Assembly (NCBI GenBank): GCA_012295275.1
Contig: CM022666.1
Location: 6,500,839-6,564,838 of the forward strand
Source: Chrysomallon squamiferum
Taxonomy: Eukaryota > Mollusca > Gastropoda > Neomphalida > Peltospiridae
Direction: 5' to 3'
DNA length: 64,000 nucleotides
Shown here in pieces: positions 38,570 to 50,149 of this stretch; position 1 is the stretch's first letter; every line of letters begins with the position of its first letter. The notes beneath the pieces were generated by a model, which saw nothing but the letters and a program-made list of their open reading frames with translations, was not told the DNA's origin and did not search any database. Made by a program: the position numbers and the translations under genes.

Positions 38570-41040
38570 ATTATTATTATTATTATTAAGTTTTAACAAA
38601 TAACATTTATTTTCAGAATCCAAAATGATATGAATAAATTTTTTTATTTTTTTTTTCTAAATATATCTTACAAATACTTTAATGGGTTTGATACTGCAGC
38701 AGCAGCAACAGCAACAACAACAACAACAACATCATTACAATAATAATAATTGTAATACTGTTAATATTATTATTATAATTATCATTATTATTATTGGTCG
38801 GCTTAAATGTTTAATGAAAAATTAATCATTATAAGTTATAATATAGCTCAATGAATTGTAATTTTTTAAATTATTATCTCTAATTAGTTAATCATACATT
38901 TTATTTATAGTCGTTGATGGTGAAGATATGAGTAAATATGATGATGTTTATTGTAATGAAATTCAAGAGAAGGAAGATAACGAAACTTTAGAGAAACTTG
39001 AATGGGAATTGGCTTCTGAGTCAGGTCGTTTGACAGGTGAGAGAACACACACACCATTCAGAATTGTTTCTTTTAATTGTTGTGTGAGTGTTGTTGTTGT
39101 ATGAACAGGCTTCTGAGTCTTGTTGTTGTTGTTGTATGAACAGGCTTCTGAGTCATATGTTGCTTACTTATGTCATTTACTCGGTAATCTTCCAAATTGT
39201 TTTAATTACTTCTGTTGTAAGTGTTAGTATTGTGGTGAATATTGTTGCTGTTGCTGCTGTTGTTGTTGTTTTTGTTTTTATATTATTGCTGTTGTAAGTT
39301 GTCAGTATGACAACTTGTGTTATATACTCAGTAATCTTGTGTTAATATTGTGGTGAATGTTATTGTTGTTGCTGTTGCTGCTGTTGTTTTTGTTGTTATA
39401 TCATTACTGTTGTTACTTGACAAATGAGAACTTATGTTATATACTCAGTAATCTTGTTGTTGTGTTAATGTTATGACTTTTGTTGTTGCTGTTCTGTTCA
39501 TGTTGCTGTTGTTGTTGTTTTTGTTGTTGTAGGATCTAGTTTCCAAGACTGGATGCTTGACAAATGAGAATTTATGTTATATACTCTGTAACCTTCCATA
39601 TTATTTGTTTTAATTATTGTTGTTGTTGTGTTAGTATTGTGGCATATATTGTTTATATGGATGTTGTTGTTCTTTTGTTGCTGTTGTAGTAGTTTGTTGT
39701 TTTATGCTAGCTTTGGTAAATAGTAAAGTACAATGTTAATATGAAAAGCCAGCCAATAAGCCATTATTTTTCTTTGCTCATGTGCTTATGTCAAATAGAA
39801 ATATTGACATCAATTTGTATTACCTACATAGAATACTGTATTTTGTTTGCATTTCTGTTATTTTTGTTTTATATTTATTTATTCTTTCATTCATTCATTC
39901 ATCCATTTATTTTATTTTATTTTATTTTATTTTATTTTTTTATTATTATTATTTTTTTATTTTTTTATTGTTAATTTTCACATCTAAATTATTGTTAAAT
40001 TGCTGGGTTGTTGTCGTTTGTTTATTTGTTGTTTTTCTTCATTATTTTAACATTATTATTTAAATGTTTTAGCTGATGGCCAGATCTCAAGAATAAGTCT
40101 GAATGATGATGTTTTCTCTCTGTCTGGTAGTTCACAAGGAAGTACACCCACTGGACAATTCAAAACTGATCAGAGTTTTGACCTGAACTCCAAATTAAGG
40201 TATAAACCTAATCAAAAACCTGTATTATTAAGAATTGTTCTTAAATTATTCAAAATTTGGATTAGATGAGGATTTTGGTGGGTTTTTTTTAATTGAATAT
40301 AATTTTTGAATACCTAAAATAAAAGACAAAAATCCTCACGAGATTCTTATTGTATTGTCATACTTAATTATTGGCAAAGGTTGACCATCAAAATAAAGCT
40401 ATAATTTTTATTCGTGCTATTTTTGCTTACCAAAGTCACACTTTAAAGCAATGGTTTCAGATCTTACGATAGCTTACATAAATATTAATTATTGCATAAT
40501 TTTTGAATAACAAACAATATCTGTCTCAATACACCCTCACAAACTTCTTATTGTATTGTCATACTTAATTATTGGCAAAGGTTGACCATCAAAATAAAGC
40601 TATAATTTTTATTCGTGCTATTTTTGCTTACCAAAGTCACACTTTAAAGCAATGGTTTCAGATCTTACGATAGCTTACATAAATATTAATTATTGCATAA
40701 TTTTTGAATAACAAACAATATCTGTCTCAATACACCCTCACAAACTTCTTATTGTATTGTCATACTTAATTATTGGCAAAGGTTGATCATCTAAATAAAG
40801 CTATAATTTTTATTCGTGCTATTTTTGCTTACCAACAACACACTTTAAAGCAATGGTTTCAGATCTTACGATAGCTTACATAAATATTAATTATTGCATG
40901 AATCTATTACTTTATAATTTGTCATATATATACATATTTTTTTTTTTTTTTTTAATTTCAGGATGGATGAATTAAGTGATGACACAGATGAAAATGACAA
41001 CAAAGTTGTTGACACTGAAGATGTGAAAGCTCTCCACTAA
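27621..41040 (+). CDS. ZBBX: ZBBX-like zinc finger B-box protein (N-terminus missing)
   Basis: Exons: 27621-27734, 28172-28259, 28597-28639, 29252-29376, 30250-30345, 30784-30833, 31191-31254, 31551-31749, 32296-32493, 32999-33123, 33738-33829, 34255-34662, 35178-35377, 36291-36438, 36815-37641, 38911-39036, 40073-40199, 40962-41040. All have AG/GT borders and their phases join without a break, giving at least 1035 residues to the TAA. It begins with a coiled-coil segment ([24 protein letters not shown]), then [10 protein letters not shown], a B-box zinc finger ([22 protein letters not shown]), [12 protein letters not shown], a low-complexity middle and [11 protein letters not shown] near the end. 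This order is that of vertebrate ZBBX, a protein linked to motile-cilia expression; its molecular role is poorly known. The first exons would lie upstream of the gap. Confidence 0.9.
27735..28171. repeat. (TTA)n and (TA)n in ZBBX intron
   Basis: (TTA)n at about 27810-27846 and (TA)n at about 27876-27903 within the intron. Nothing else is seen. Confidence 0.85.
29252..30345 (+). other. ZBBX: B-box zinc-finger exons of ZBBX
   Basis: Two exons encode the zinc-binding module. CGQC (end of the first exon, about 29343-29354) is followed after the intron by CLQC, HYCTRC, H and the final H of KKH. The intron splits the module between the first and second zinc ligand pairs. It is intact, with all Cys/His ligands present. 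Confidence 0.85.
32710..32830. repeat. (TTTTA)n pentanucleotide repeat
   Basis: About 20 TTTTA units in a ZBBX intron grade into TTTCA units and then TACCC/TGCCC units up to about 32880. The long frame across it is a repeat artefact. Confidence 0.9.
35378..36290. other. ZBBX intron with tandem AT-rich direct repeats
   Basis: Besides (TTA)n, four diverged copies of a block containing AGATAATTATCATATTTT and TTTAATGAATAT recur at about 35970-36200 with a spacing of roughly 70-80 bases. Nothing coding is seen. Confidence 0.6.
35555..35621. repeat. (TTA)n microsatellite in ZBBX intron
   Basis: About 22 uninterrupted TTA units; would translate as poly-Tyr in one frame and is intronic. Confidence 0.9.
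36491..36593 (+). pseudogene. Decayed tandem duplicate of ZBBX exon 36291-36438
   Basis: The sequence encoding [20 protein letters not shown] and EEALRAER repeats the 3' part of the preceding exon at a shift of 155 bp. A TTTTAG precedes it by chance of the duplication junction, but the donor AGGT has become AGAT, so it is probably not spliced in. Confidence 0.75.
36770..36795. repeat. (TC)n tract before ZBBX repeat exon
   Basis: CT-rich run immediately upstream of the acceptor at 36814; it probably forms an extended polypyrimidine tract. Confidence 0.8.
36960..37320 (+). repeat. ZBBX: 30-bp coding minisatellite in ZBBX exon
   Basis: About ten diverged 30-bp units encode the decapeptide [10 protein letters not shown] and variants ([20 protein letters not shown]). 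It is hydrophilic and low-complexity, predicted to be disordered. Because the unit length is a multiple of three and few units contain stops, long frames also appear in the +1 frame and on the opposite strand. These are shadows. Confidence 0.85.
37958..38526 (+). mobile_element. Internally deleted pogo/Tigger-like element in ZBBX intron
   Basis: The terminal inverted repeats pair: GTGGAACCTCGGGTTACGAAC at the left end matches the reverse complement of GTTTCGTAACCGGAAGTTCCAC at the right end, each next to TA, the target site of this superfamily. Between them, an ATG at 38324 opens a transposase N-terminus ([28 protein letters not shown]) that runs into the right terminal sequence after about 45 codons. 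The DDE domain is deleted, so the element is non-autonomous. Confidence 0.8.
38540..38910. repeat. ATC/TTA/CAA simple repeats in ZBBX intron
   Basis: (ATC)n at about 38543-38570, (TTA)n, (CAG/CAA)n near 38695-38735 and (TTA)n near 38766-38795. The homologous block to the left contig begins at about 38790. Confidence 0.8.
40320..40900 (+). repeat. 201-bp tandem triplication in last ZBBX intron
   Basis: Three copies of a 201-bp unit (marker CTTATTGTATTGTCATACTT at 40346, 40547 and 40748). The left-contig intron has a single copy (about 1541). Confidence 0.9.
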
Positions 41041-41171
41041 CATTTTCATTAAAACCGTCATTTTTAATATCTTTTTTCTAAATAATTTTCATATATTTAT
41101 TTGACTTTTCTTTTATAAATTAAGCAGAATTAAAATAACTATTTTATTTATTATTATTATTATTTTTGTTG

Positions 41172-41224
<53 letters not shown>

Positions 41225-41483
41225 TTTTTAATTTTTTTGTATAAAATATGGGGATATTTGAAAAGTTCACATTAAATAAAAAATAAATAATAATAATAAT
41301 AACCAAAATCTATAATAATATATGAATTAACAAATATTATTATTTAAATTATTTTTATTTATTTATTGTTTATTAATGAATATATTTTTGATTAATTTAC
41401 TTAAGGGTATTTAATAATAAAATAAAACCTTGATAAACAACAGATTTACAAAAAGAAAAAAAAAAAGATTTATAGATAACATA

Positions 41484-41515
<32 letters not shown>

Positions 41516-41791
41516 CATGATATCTGAATATTTTAATTAACTTATCAATCCTGAACAATGGAGACAGATTTGATTTAAAAAAAAATTAATTTTTTTTTTT
41601 TTTGTTGTTGACTGCCTTGTCACTGTACTGTCAGTAACATTTAAATTGTTATAATGTGATCATTTGTGCTATACATGTCAAGTGGCTTAGTTTTCATGTG
41701 TGCTTCCTTCAATTTTTTTTCTTTTTTCTTATATAATGGTATGTTAGTCTCTTTGCTTTTATTGCAATTGTTACTTGTATGTGTGTGTATG

Positions 41792-41823
<32 letters not shown>

Positions 41824-42030
41824 AGTATCAACATGTTTAAAGAAACATACACAATTAAATATATTTACAGCAAATTACCAGACTGATAGAATGGTAAAAT
41901 ATAATAAGAAGAAAATTTAAAAAAAGAAATAAGAGCTAGGATGAGAAGGCCAAACTTGTCTTACAAATGAATGAATATCTGCCAAATAATTTTTTTTTTT
42001 TACTTTTCTCATTTGAAAAGAATTAAAAAA

Positions 42031-42064
<34 letters not shown>

Positions 42065-42660
42065 GTAATAGAAATAATAATAATTAAAAAATAAAGCTGT
42101 TTTATCACCGTGTACTGTGTCTTATAATTGTTGTAGAAATTGATGTTGTAAACTTCTGTGATTTATTTTGTAAATTCTAAGTTGTTATTTGTGTGATGTT
42201 TTATGTTAGTTTGTAGAAAAATGATCTAAACACTGTGATTTCATCATATCAGTCTTTACTTAGTATCTCAAGAAAATCTTGAATTGTGGCTCATAGGTAA
42301 CTCATTATTTAGAACATTTGTTAAAATGAACAAATTTTAAGCTAAATTTGGATTTTTTTTTTTTCTGTACTGTTAGTGTATATATTGCATATCTGTGATC
42401 AGTGGTTGTCACTTTATAAGTTGTATTTATTACAAGTAAAATTATATATGTCATTGGTCTACTTTGTTTGTTTTTATTATTTTAAAATCTCCATCTGTTA
42501 TATTACCATGTACATATCACATACTTATATAGACAGAGCCATCATTACCACATAGGCAAACTAGACAGCCACCTAGGGTACTGATTTCAGGGAGCTGATT
42601 TTAAAATATTGGAGGCACAATTCTGCTGCGAATGAATATTTTATCTTTCGAAATCACCTT
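41041..42660. other. ZBBX 3' flank, AT-rich intergenic
   Basis: ATTAAA just after the stop could serve as a poly(A) signal. (TTA)n at about 41150-41222, poly-T at about 41490-41515 and a (TA)(CA) microsatellite at 41790-41823. Matches 1833-3600. No gene is seen. Confidence 0.7.
42525..42630 (+). mobile_element. hAT-type terminal-sequence relic
   Basis: Same conserved block as 3455-3565 and 59540-59660 (ATAGGCAAACTAGACAGCC). Confidence 0.42.
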
Positions 42661-42679
42661 ATGGTTTTTAATATTCTTT

Positions 42680-42840
42680 TTAGAAACTGAATGAAAATTA
42701 TGGCAAGATACAGGAAAAGTGGTAAGTTGACTCAAACACGCACACACACACACACACCCACGTGTGTATATGTGGGTGTGTGTGTATTTCAGAACAAAAA
42801 CTTCAGCAGATCACAGGTAGCTGAATTTAGATAATAAAAA
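42680..42840 (+). pseudogene. Plus-strand relic of TNF-ligand exons B and C
   Basis: Exon-B homologue near 42684 (AAACTGAATGAAAATTATGG, GTAAGT donor) and exon-C homologue near 42792. Matches the relic at 3612-3775 in the left contig. Confidence 0.63.
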
Positions 42841-42966
42841 CTCAGTATGGGTATGTCAGGGCATAAAATGTTAGTTTGATATATACACGTCCATGATTAC
42901 TCCCTTTTAGTCAGAGTACAGAACATTATATATTAACAGTTATAATTGAGGCCTCTCGTAACAGTT

Positions 42967-43061
42967 TTACAGCATATACAGGCCAAAGTAGGTGGTTTGA
43001 GGATCTCTCAAAATTCTGTTCACAACTGATGTTCTCACCACTACAGTGTCATTGGCTTTCA
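42967..43061 (-). pseudogene. TNF-domain exon D fragment
   Basis: C-terminal about 30 codons of exon D (stop at 42967), cut off at the same place as 3889-3980, so the truncation predates the split of the two blocks. Confidence 0.75.
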
Positions 43062-43112
43062 CAAACAAACAATCACAAAACAAAAAAAAAATAAACAAAA
43101 AATAAATAAATA

Positions 43113-43147
<35 letters not shown>

Positions 43148-43509
43148 TGCTGCCATTAAAGTCTATAAACGTGGAAAATTAATATTTATTACTTCTTGGA
43201 AAAATCTTCCAGGTGAAATGACAAACAAGCCAACAACATAGTGTTAATATGTTGTTATTCAAAATATTTGCAACTATCCAAAGAATCTTATTAGATCATC
43301 TAAAACAAAATTTAAATAATAAATATATGTAAGTATCTGGGTCTGTGTGTGTAAAAAATGAGATAAAATGAACATTAACTAAATTAATTGACGAAAATAT
43401 CTATTTATATGGACCAAAATAAATAAATAAATTAATAAATAGCAAAAACGACAATAGTAATAATAATAAAAAATAAAAAAATAAAGTAATAAACAATAAC
43501 AACAACAAG

Positions 43510-43541
<32 letters not shown>

Positions 43542-44279
43542 CAACAACAGTAGTATTGTAACAATTTTAAGTGTTAGGCCTCTATCTAGGTCTCTCATAT
43601 TCAACAATAAGAGAACAGACGAGATAATAATACACAATTTTATTTAATTTAACAATTTTTTCTATTTACAAAATACAATGTGTGTGTTAAAATCAGAAAC
43701 AAACAAACAAACCCAGACATTAATTTTATAAAATCTAAAGGAATAGCCACACTCGTAAACCTTTTGGAAGTATAAGAAAAAATGGCTTAGATCATTTTCA
43801 CAAAACATAAAAAGACCAAAGTAGGTTGTCTGATTAAAAAACAAGTATCTAAAATTTATAACAATTAACACTGAACATTTTATATAATAATTTTATATAT
43901 ATATATACCACTATTAAACACTGTAGAAATTTCACTGTCACATGATTACCGCAATAGAGAAAAGAGACGACCAAAAAAAAAAATATATATATATATATAA
44001 CCTTTTAAAATCTATTTAAATTTTTTTTATCAAAAACAAAATTATAACAAACTATTTAGTGAAACTCCTGGTTTAAAGCTATGATGGAAATTTAAAGAAT
44101 TTAAAGAACCAGGAATACGCTAAGATCAGCTGGATTTAGGGGCGTGGACACTATAAGTTAGTCAGTTAAGATATTTTGTTATTTTCTTATTGGTGGCAAG
44201 TAACAGAAAATTGTCTGTTACATGTTCTTATTCATGCCTCCCGTAACATTTCCTTATTCAAGATGTTCGTGTCTCAGTT
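43062..44279. other. Intergenic AT-rich spacer
   Basis: (AAT)n at about 43109-43143 and 43510-43538, (TA)n near 43890 and 43985. Matches 3981-5229. No gene is seen. Confidence 0.65.
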
Positions 44280-46131
44280 TTACAGCATATACAGACCAAA
44301 GTAGGTTGTCTCAGGATCTCTCAAAATTCTGTTCACAACTGATGTTCTCACCACTACAGTGTCATTGGCTTTCAGGTAGTAAACAGCTCCAATGTAGGAA
44401 GCAGCAAAACGTTCCTTGGAACCTCGTACTTTGCATGTTGTTTGAGGATTTCTGTAGAGGACTTCGTAATTTGGATATTTTTCAATTGAGTGACACAGCC
44501 TCGCGTATTCTAGCTCTCTGACTTGGTTGGCATGGAATAAAACGTTGCTGTATATGAAGTAGGGAGCAGTTTCTTTGACTTGAATCCCGTCAGCGACAAC
44601 AGCCACAGCTCCTTTCACAAACGATCTTTTACCAGACGACGTCCATTTGATCAAAGGCTTTGGGTTGTCTAAAAGTTTGTAAGAATAATTTATTTTTAAA
44701 TAATATTTTATTTTATATTGTCAACAGTTGTAGTTAGTATTAGTAATCTATTTCTATTACTACTACATGATCCTTATATTAACTACTACCATCACTGGTG
44801 TTTTAACTCCTAACAGTTTCTGTCACAATTTCTACAATTATTTCCTAACTACTACTATTATCTAAGTTATTACTACTACTACTATCAACAGACCAACATT
44901 TTTTAGTAACTACTACTATTACTTCAATTTTACTACTACTACATTTAACTGAGTACAACTACTCTACTACTACTACTACGAGTACTACTACCATTCTACT
45001 GCTACTACTACTACTACAACTCTACTACTATTACTCTACCACTACTACTACTCTACTACTACTATTACTAGTTCTCTACTACTACTACTTCTACTACTAC
45101 TATTTGTTTTCTTACTTTTGTCATATGTTGCATTCACTTCCATTTGTAGATGAGCCGATGTCTTCATATTGTTTTTATTATTCAGACGAGCAGCAATCTC
45201 TCTGATCTTCTGAAGTTCTTGTTCTGAACATATACAAATACACACTCTTATACACATTGTTTTTATTATCTAAATTCAGATAATTGCGACCTCTCTGATC
45301 TACACACACGCGGTCCACACACATACACACTCACATCACTTATATATGTGTACATACATAGACTCGCACATACATACACACATAAATACAAATACATATT
45401 TATAAAAACGTTTGTGGGTATTCGAGTATGTGTGGCTGAGTCAGTTTGTGTCTGTATCTTTTTTCGGTGTGTGTCTCTGTGTTTCTGCTACTTTGTATTT
45501 TTACGTATGTCTGAGTGTGTATGTGTCTGTGTTAACTTACCACTTTTCTCAGCTTTTGTGTGACTTTCACTCAGTTTCTAAAAAGAATGTTAATAACCAA
45601 TTTAAAACTCTTCCATAATAATTTTTTATATTTATAAATATATTTTTGCGCAATGAATTTCTCCTTTTCATAATTATTAAACATATGTGAATCTTTTTTC
45701 TTTTTTTAATTTCATTTATAATTAACATAACTTTTTAATCTTTCTATGCAGAATTTATCTATTTCTTAATTTCGTACCGACAAAACTTTTATTTTAAATT
45801 ATTATTATTTCTTTTTATTTTCTAATTTATTTATTTATGGAATTTTTTTAGAATTTATAACAGAATTTACCTTTTTCATAATTTCACTGATCACTTTTTC
45901 TCCATCTCTGTAACAGCAATACGTGGTATTGTTCCTGGTTCTGTTCATAGATTTGTCATCACAACAGTTTTCTCCTGGTTTGCACGAGATTTTCACACAG
46001 AGTTCCTTCTCAAACAACACTTTGGTTTCTCTATTCAGAAATTCTTTTAATGTTACAGATACAATGACACTGATGAGAATGAAGTTTAGCACCATAAGAG
46101 AAATGGCAATGACTGGAAGAACTGACTTCAT
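44280..46131 (-). CDS. TNF-superfamily ligand, intact four-exon gene (right copy 1)
   Basis: Exons: A 45871-46131, B 45541-45577, C 45116-45223, D 44280-44668, with correct splice borders and phases, giving 264 residues. Starts MKSVLPVIAISL. The membrane helix is residues 4-27, with cysteines at about 45, 50, 56, 57, 72 and 73, and NRT/NNT glycosylation sites among them. SAHL (about 122-125) opens the TNF domain, W is at about 144, domain cysteines at about 194 and 214, and it ends YFGLYML. It is distinctive in having RGSKERF where the sisters have RRYQEGF, a loop after the second cysteine, and NNPKPL at the C-D junction. The promoter side has TATAAAAG and an eight-unit 29-bp minisatellite. 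Confidence 0.86.
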
Positions 46132-46176
46132 TTTCCTTCTTTTCTTTGTGCTATTCCACTGTATTGCGTATAGTGT

Positions 46177-46184
46177 CTTTTATA
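46177..46184 (-). promoter_or_regulatory. Candidate TATA box of right TNF copy 1
   Basis: TATAAAAG on the minus strand, a consensus TATA, begins 53 nt before the ATG at 46131. Confidence 0.5.
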
Positions 46185-46240
46185 CTCTTACGTTGAATCG
46201 TCACTGACATGCGCACATGTTATCAAAATTCAGATTGGTT

Positions 46241-46472
46241 TGGCCTTCCTCCAAAATACAATAGCTATCTGGCTCTTCTTCAAAATACAATAGCTATCTG
46301 GCTCTTCTTCAAAACACAATAGCTGTCTGGCTCTTCTCCAAAACACAATAGGTGTTTGGCTCTTCTCCAAAACACAATAGGTATTTGGCTCTTCTCCAAA
46401 ACATAATAACTGTCTGGCTCTTCTCCAAAACACAATAGGTGTTTGGCTTTTCTCCAAAACATAATAGCTGTC
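46241..46472. repeat. 29-bp minisatellite, 8 units, upstream of TNF copy 1
   Basis: Units of TGGCTCTTCTCCAAAACACA plus nine bases, with two main variants (AGCTGTC and AGGTGTT ends). Being 29 bp, it is open in several frames and yields meaningless repetitive frames on the minus strand. It lies about 110 bp upstream of the start codon. Confidence 0.95.
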
Positions 46473-46479
46473 TGGCTTT

Positions 46480-47610
46480 ACCTCTTCAAAATCATTTTAC
46501 ACACACTATTACGTAAATTTAGTTAATCTTAACAGTTAATTGTTGCATGAACCAAATGGAAATAAAACAACAAAATATAAATAAACTAACAAGCAAAACA
46601 ATGGAAATAAGTCACATACTATTAGCGCACACACACACACACAAACACACATGCACGAAGAAACAACATATATACATTTATACATGTGTTGATACACAGA
46701 CTGGTACACACGTAACAACTGATTAGGTATTTTATTTTATTTTTTATTCAATCACTCTTCAATAAATAAATGATCGAATATTTAATCCAGAACATCTACA
46801 TTATCTAATTTCAAATGTCCTAATACACTCCAGCTATGCACTACAGTATATATCTACACAAGCTCCAAGGACGCGCACTGTCATAAAAATTGGATTATTC
46901 CCTGACAGAGAAAAACTACTTATTTTTATTTATTTGTTTATATTTAAAATCGTGTCAGTTGTTCAGGGTGCTCATGTGGACTAGAGATAACAGTGACAGA
47001 AGCAGGATGTGAAATAAGATATCGGGGAAACCACGTTACGTACACATTTCAGTCATTGTAGTTCGAGACTCAGAGTGAATACGTGGGCCGAGTATTTTGT
47101 ATCAGCTGCATGGCTTAGATAAACAGCTATTTATAAACACTGCCCGGGTAGAAACTACTTTTAAAGATAACGAGTGCACTGGGGATTTTTGTAAGTTGTT
47201 CAGTGAGCTACCGTTGTTACTATCTGTTGTTTGTTTGTTGTTGTTGTTTTTTGTTTGTTTTGCAGATAGTAAACCAAACCGTCATGGACGTCTGGATGAC
47301 CATTAAAACGTAATCATGATATAAGTGTGTGTGGTTGTGCAGGAATGTAGGTGTATCTGTTGTATAAGTATGTCATATATACATGGTTATATAACAGCAA
47401 TATTTAATTTTTCCTAACCACTACTAATAAATAAGTGATTATCATTCCTTCTACTACTATCAACAGACCAAGCTTGTAAGTAAGCACTACTATTACTTCA
47501 ATTTTACTACTATCAAATCACCTCTTTAACTGAGTACAACTAGTCTACTACTACTATAACTCTGCTACTATTACTAGAAATCTACTACTACTACTACTAC
47601 TATTTGTTTT
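46480..47610. other. Array spacer (inverted family repeat)
   Basis: Contains (CA)n near 46625. At 46740-46880 it has the reverse complement of the spacer repeat seen at 12860-13010, 16360-16480 and 57950-58040 (CAGCTATGCACTACAGTATA). No gene is seen. Confidence 0.5.
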
Positions 47611-47615
47611 CTCAC

Positions 47616-48627
47616 TTGTCAAATGTTGCATTCATTTCCATTTGTAGATGAGCCGATGTCTTCACTTTGTTTTTATTATTCAGATTATAAGCGACCTCTC
47701 TGAAGTTTAAGTTTCTGTTCTGAAATATACACACATACATACATACAGAGAGATAGATTGACACATGTATAAATACACTGACTCGTATACACATTGTTTT
47801 TGTTATCTAAATTCAGAAAATCAGCGACACCTCTGATCTTCATACACATAAGCACACACACACACATACACACACATATATATATACATGTACATATACA
47901 GACTCGCACATACATACACATAAATACAAATACATAGTGAATATGTGCGACTTGTTGTTTCTGTTTGTATCTGTGTATTTTTTCTGTGTGTGTATGTTTA
48001 TGACTTTTCTTGAATGTGTCTGTGTTAACTTATCACTTCTCTCTGCTTTTGTATGACTTTCATTCAGTTTCTAAAAACGATGTTAATAATCACTTTGAAA
48101 CTCGTCCATAATAATCAATTTTAAATTTATAAATATATTTCAGCACTATTAATTTCTCCTTTTCATAATTCTAATATTATTAAACCTATATGAATCTTTA
48201 TTCTTTTTTCAATTTCATTTATAATTAACTTAACTTTTTTATCGATTTATACAGAATTTACCGATTTCTTAATTTCGTACCTATACAAATTTTATTTTAT
48301 TTTATTTCATTTTTATTTTTATTTTTTTGTATTTAATGTATTTATGGACATTTTTTAGAATTTACTTTTTTCATAATTTCACTGATCATTTTTTTCTCCA
48401 TCACTGTAACAGCAATACGTGGTATGGTTAATGGTTCTCTTCGTAGATTTGTGATCACAACAGTTTTCTCCTGGTTTTGCACGAGATTTTCACACACAGT
48501 TCACTGTCAAACAACAAGTTGATTTGTCTGTTTAGATATTCGTTTAATGTTACAGATACAATGAAACTGATGAGTACAAGTTTAGTACCATAAGAGAAAT
48601 GGCAATGACTGGAAGAACTGACTTCAT
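47616..48627 (-). pseudogene. TNF-ligand pseudogene (exons A-C, no exon D), right copy 2
   Basis: Exon C homologue at 47616-47719 has a 2-base loss after EQKLKL that shifts the frame. Exon B homologue at 48034-48070 has lost its GT donor (GATAAG in place of GGTAAG). Exon A homologue at about 48366-48627 has an extra T in the GGTTTGC stretch, a second frameshift. The TNF-domain exon D is absent: sequence beyond exon C runs into array spacer. Clearly non-functional as a ligand gene. Confidence 0.82.
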
Positions 48628-50140
48628 TTTCCTACGTTTTATTTTCTGTGTGGTATTGCATTGTATAGTGTCTTTATATTGTTACATACAATAGACACTG
48701 ACAAGCGCATAAAAATAGTTATTCAAGTCATGCGTAAATGTTTTTAAAAGTTCGACCCTCCTCCAAAACATTGGAAAGCTCTCTAGGCCCCTCTCTCCAA
48801 ACTCATTTTATACATACCTACATACTATTACGTAAATTTAATTGATCTTAACAGTTAATTGTTGCATGAACCAAATGGAAATAAAAAACACAATACAAAA
48901 CAAACAAACAAAACATACTATTAGTGCACACTCACACACACCTACACACACCCACCCACACACACACAAACACACACACACATGGATTAGAGATAACAGT
49001 AATTGAAGCAGGTAGTTACATACACATTTCACAGCAAACGACGTCATTGCATCTATAGCTTACAACTCAGCAGTTTATAAACAATGCTCGACTAGAATTA
49101 CGTTTGAAGATAAAGAAATGCACTGGTGATCTTTTAAATTGTCCAATGAGCTACTATTGTTACTATCTGGGTTTTTTTGGAGGGAGGGTTGGACGACCGG
49201 ATGACCAATAAAACTGAATCATGATATACGTGTGGGTGGTCGTGCACGAATGTAGGTGTATCTACACATGATTATATTTAACATACTGTCTATAAAGAAT
49301 ACAAATTATGCTTTATAAAATAAAAATTAAAATCATGTCAATGACTTCTATACAAGCGAAAAATGACTTGATCAATGCTCCAATTAATATTACTTGACAT
49401 TAACAAACAAAAAAAAAACAAAAAAAAAACAGACAAATACAGAACTTTGTATTTCTTTTAAAGTCAATGTCCAAGTAATTCTCGAGGAAATAAAAATAAT
49501 GAAAATACTAATCAGATTTGCCAGTGTCTGAGTCAGACTGTGGTTTCACGACATTGACTCTCTTGGTATTAATAATATTAACAAAAATAACTTGTGTATC
49601 ACCTACTGAACTGAGGTATCGCTGTAGTCTTTATTTAATAACAATGGCAACAGCAAAGAGTAATAATTATAATCATGATGATGATAAATTTAATAGTAGC
49701 AGTAGTAGTAGTAGCAGTAGTAGTAGTAGCAGCAGCAGCACTAATATAAATAGTAGTAGAAGTAATAATACTACTAATAATGATTATATAATAATAGTAG
49801 TAGCAGTAATATTAATGACGATGATGACAGTGATAATAAAATTATTAATAATCATAATATTTATGATTCTGAAATGCTTCTGAAAAGAAAACCTATTAAA
49901 AAAAAAATGCTTTAAATAGATTGTTCATTATGCAAATTTTACATAAAATTTTAATTGTGTGTATATATGTGTGTGTGTTTTCTTATTTTAATTATTATTT
50001 TATTTTTGTTTTTGAAACAATGTTATTCACCTGCGAATATCTGTATTTTGTGTGTGTCTATCTTGGTATTATTTATTACTAATAACATTTTTCTTCTTTA
50101 GGTCTTGTTTTAAAGACCACTTCTAAAGGAATTAAAAGTT
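48628..50140. other. Array spacer with TNF 5'-flank repeat
   Basis: (CA)n near 48930-48980. A TGAGTCA-containing block near 49525 is shared with 10080, 22160 and 23300, followed by an (AGT/AGC)n tract at 49690-49745. The 49518-49883 frame is a translation of this trinucleotide tract and is not supported as a gene. Confidence 0.5.
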
Positions 50141-50149
50141 GTTACAGAA

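Noticed and set aside
45348-45618. Cys/Val-rich frames in intron B-C (also 8556, 52124, 62743)
   Set aside because: They lie in the (TG/CA)-rich intron between exons B and C of the ligand genes; repeat translation.
49518-49883. 121-codon frame with a Ser-rich run, and its relatives at 10078, 22166
   Set aside because: The flank repeat plus (AGT)n tract gives the Ser run; homologous units have different frames and stops, so there is no coding constraint visible.
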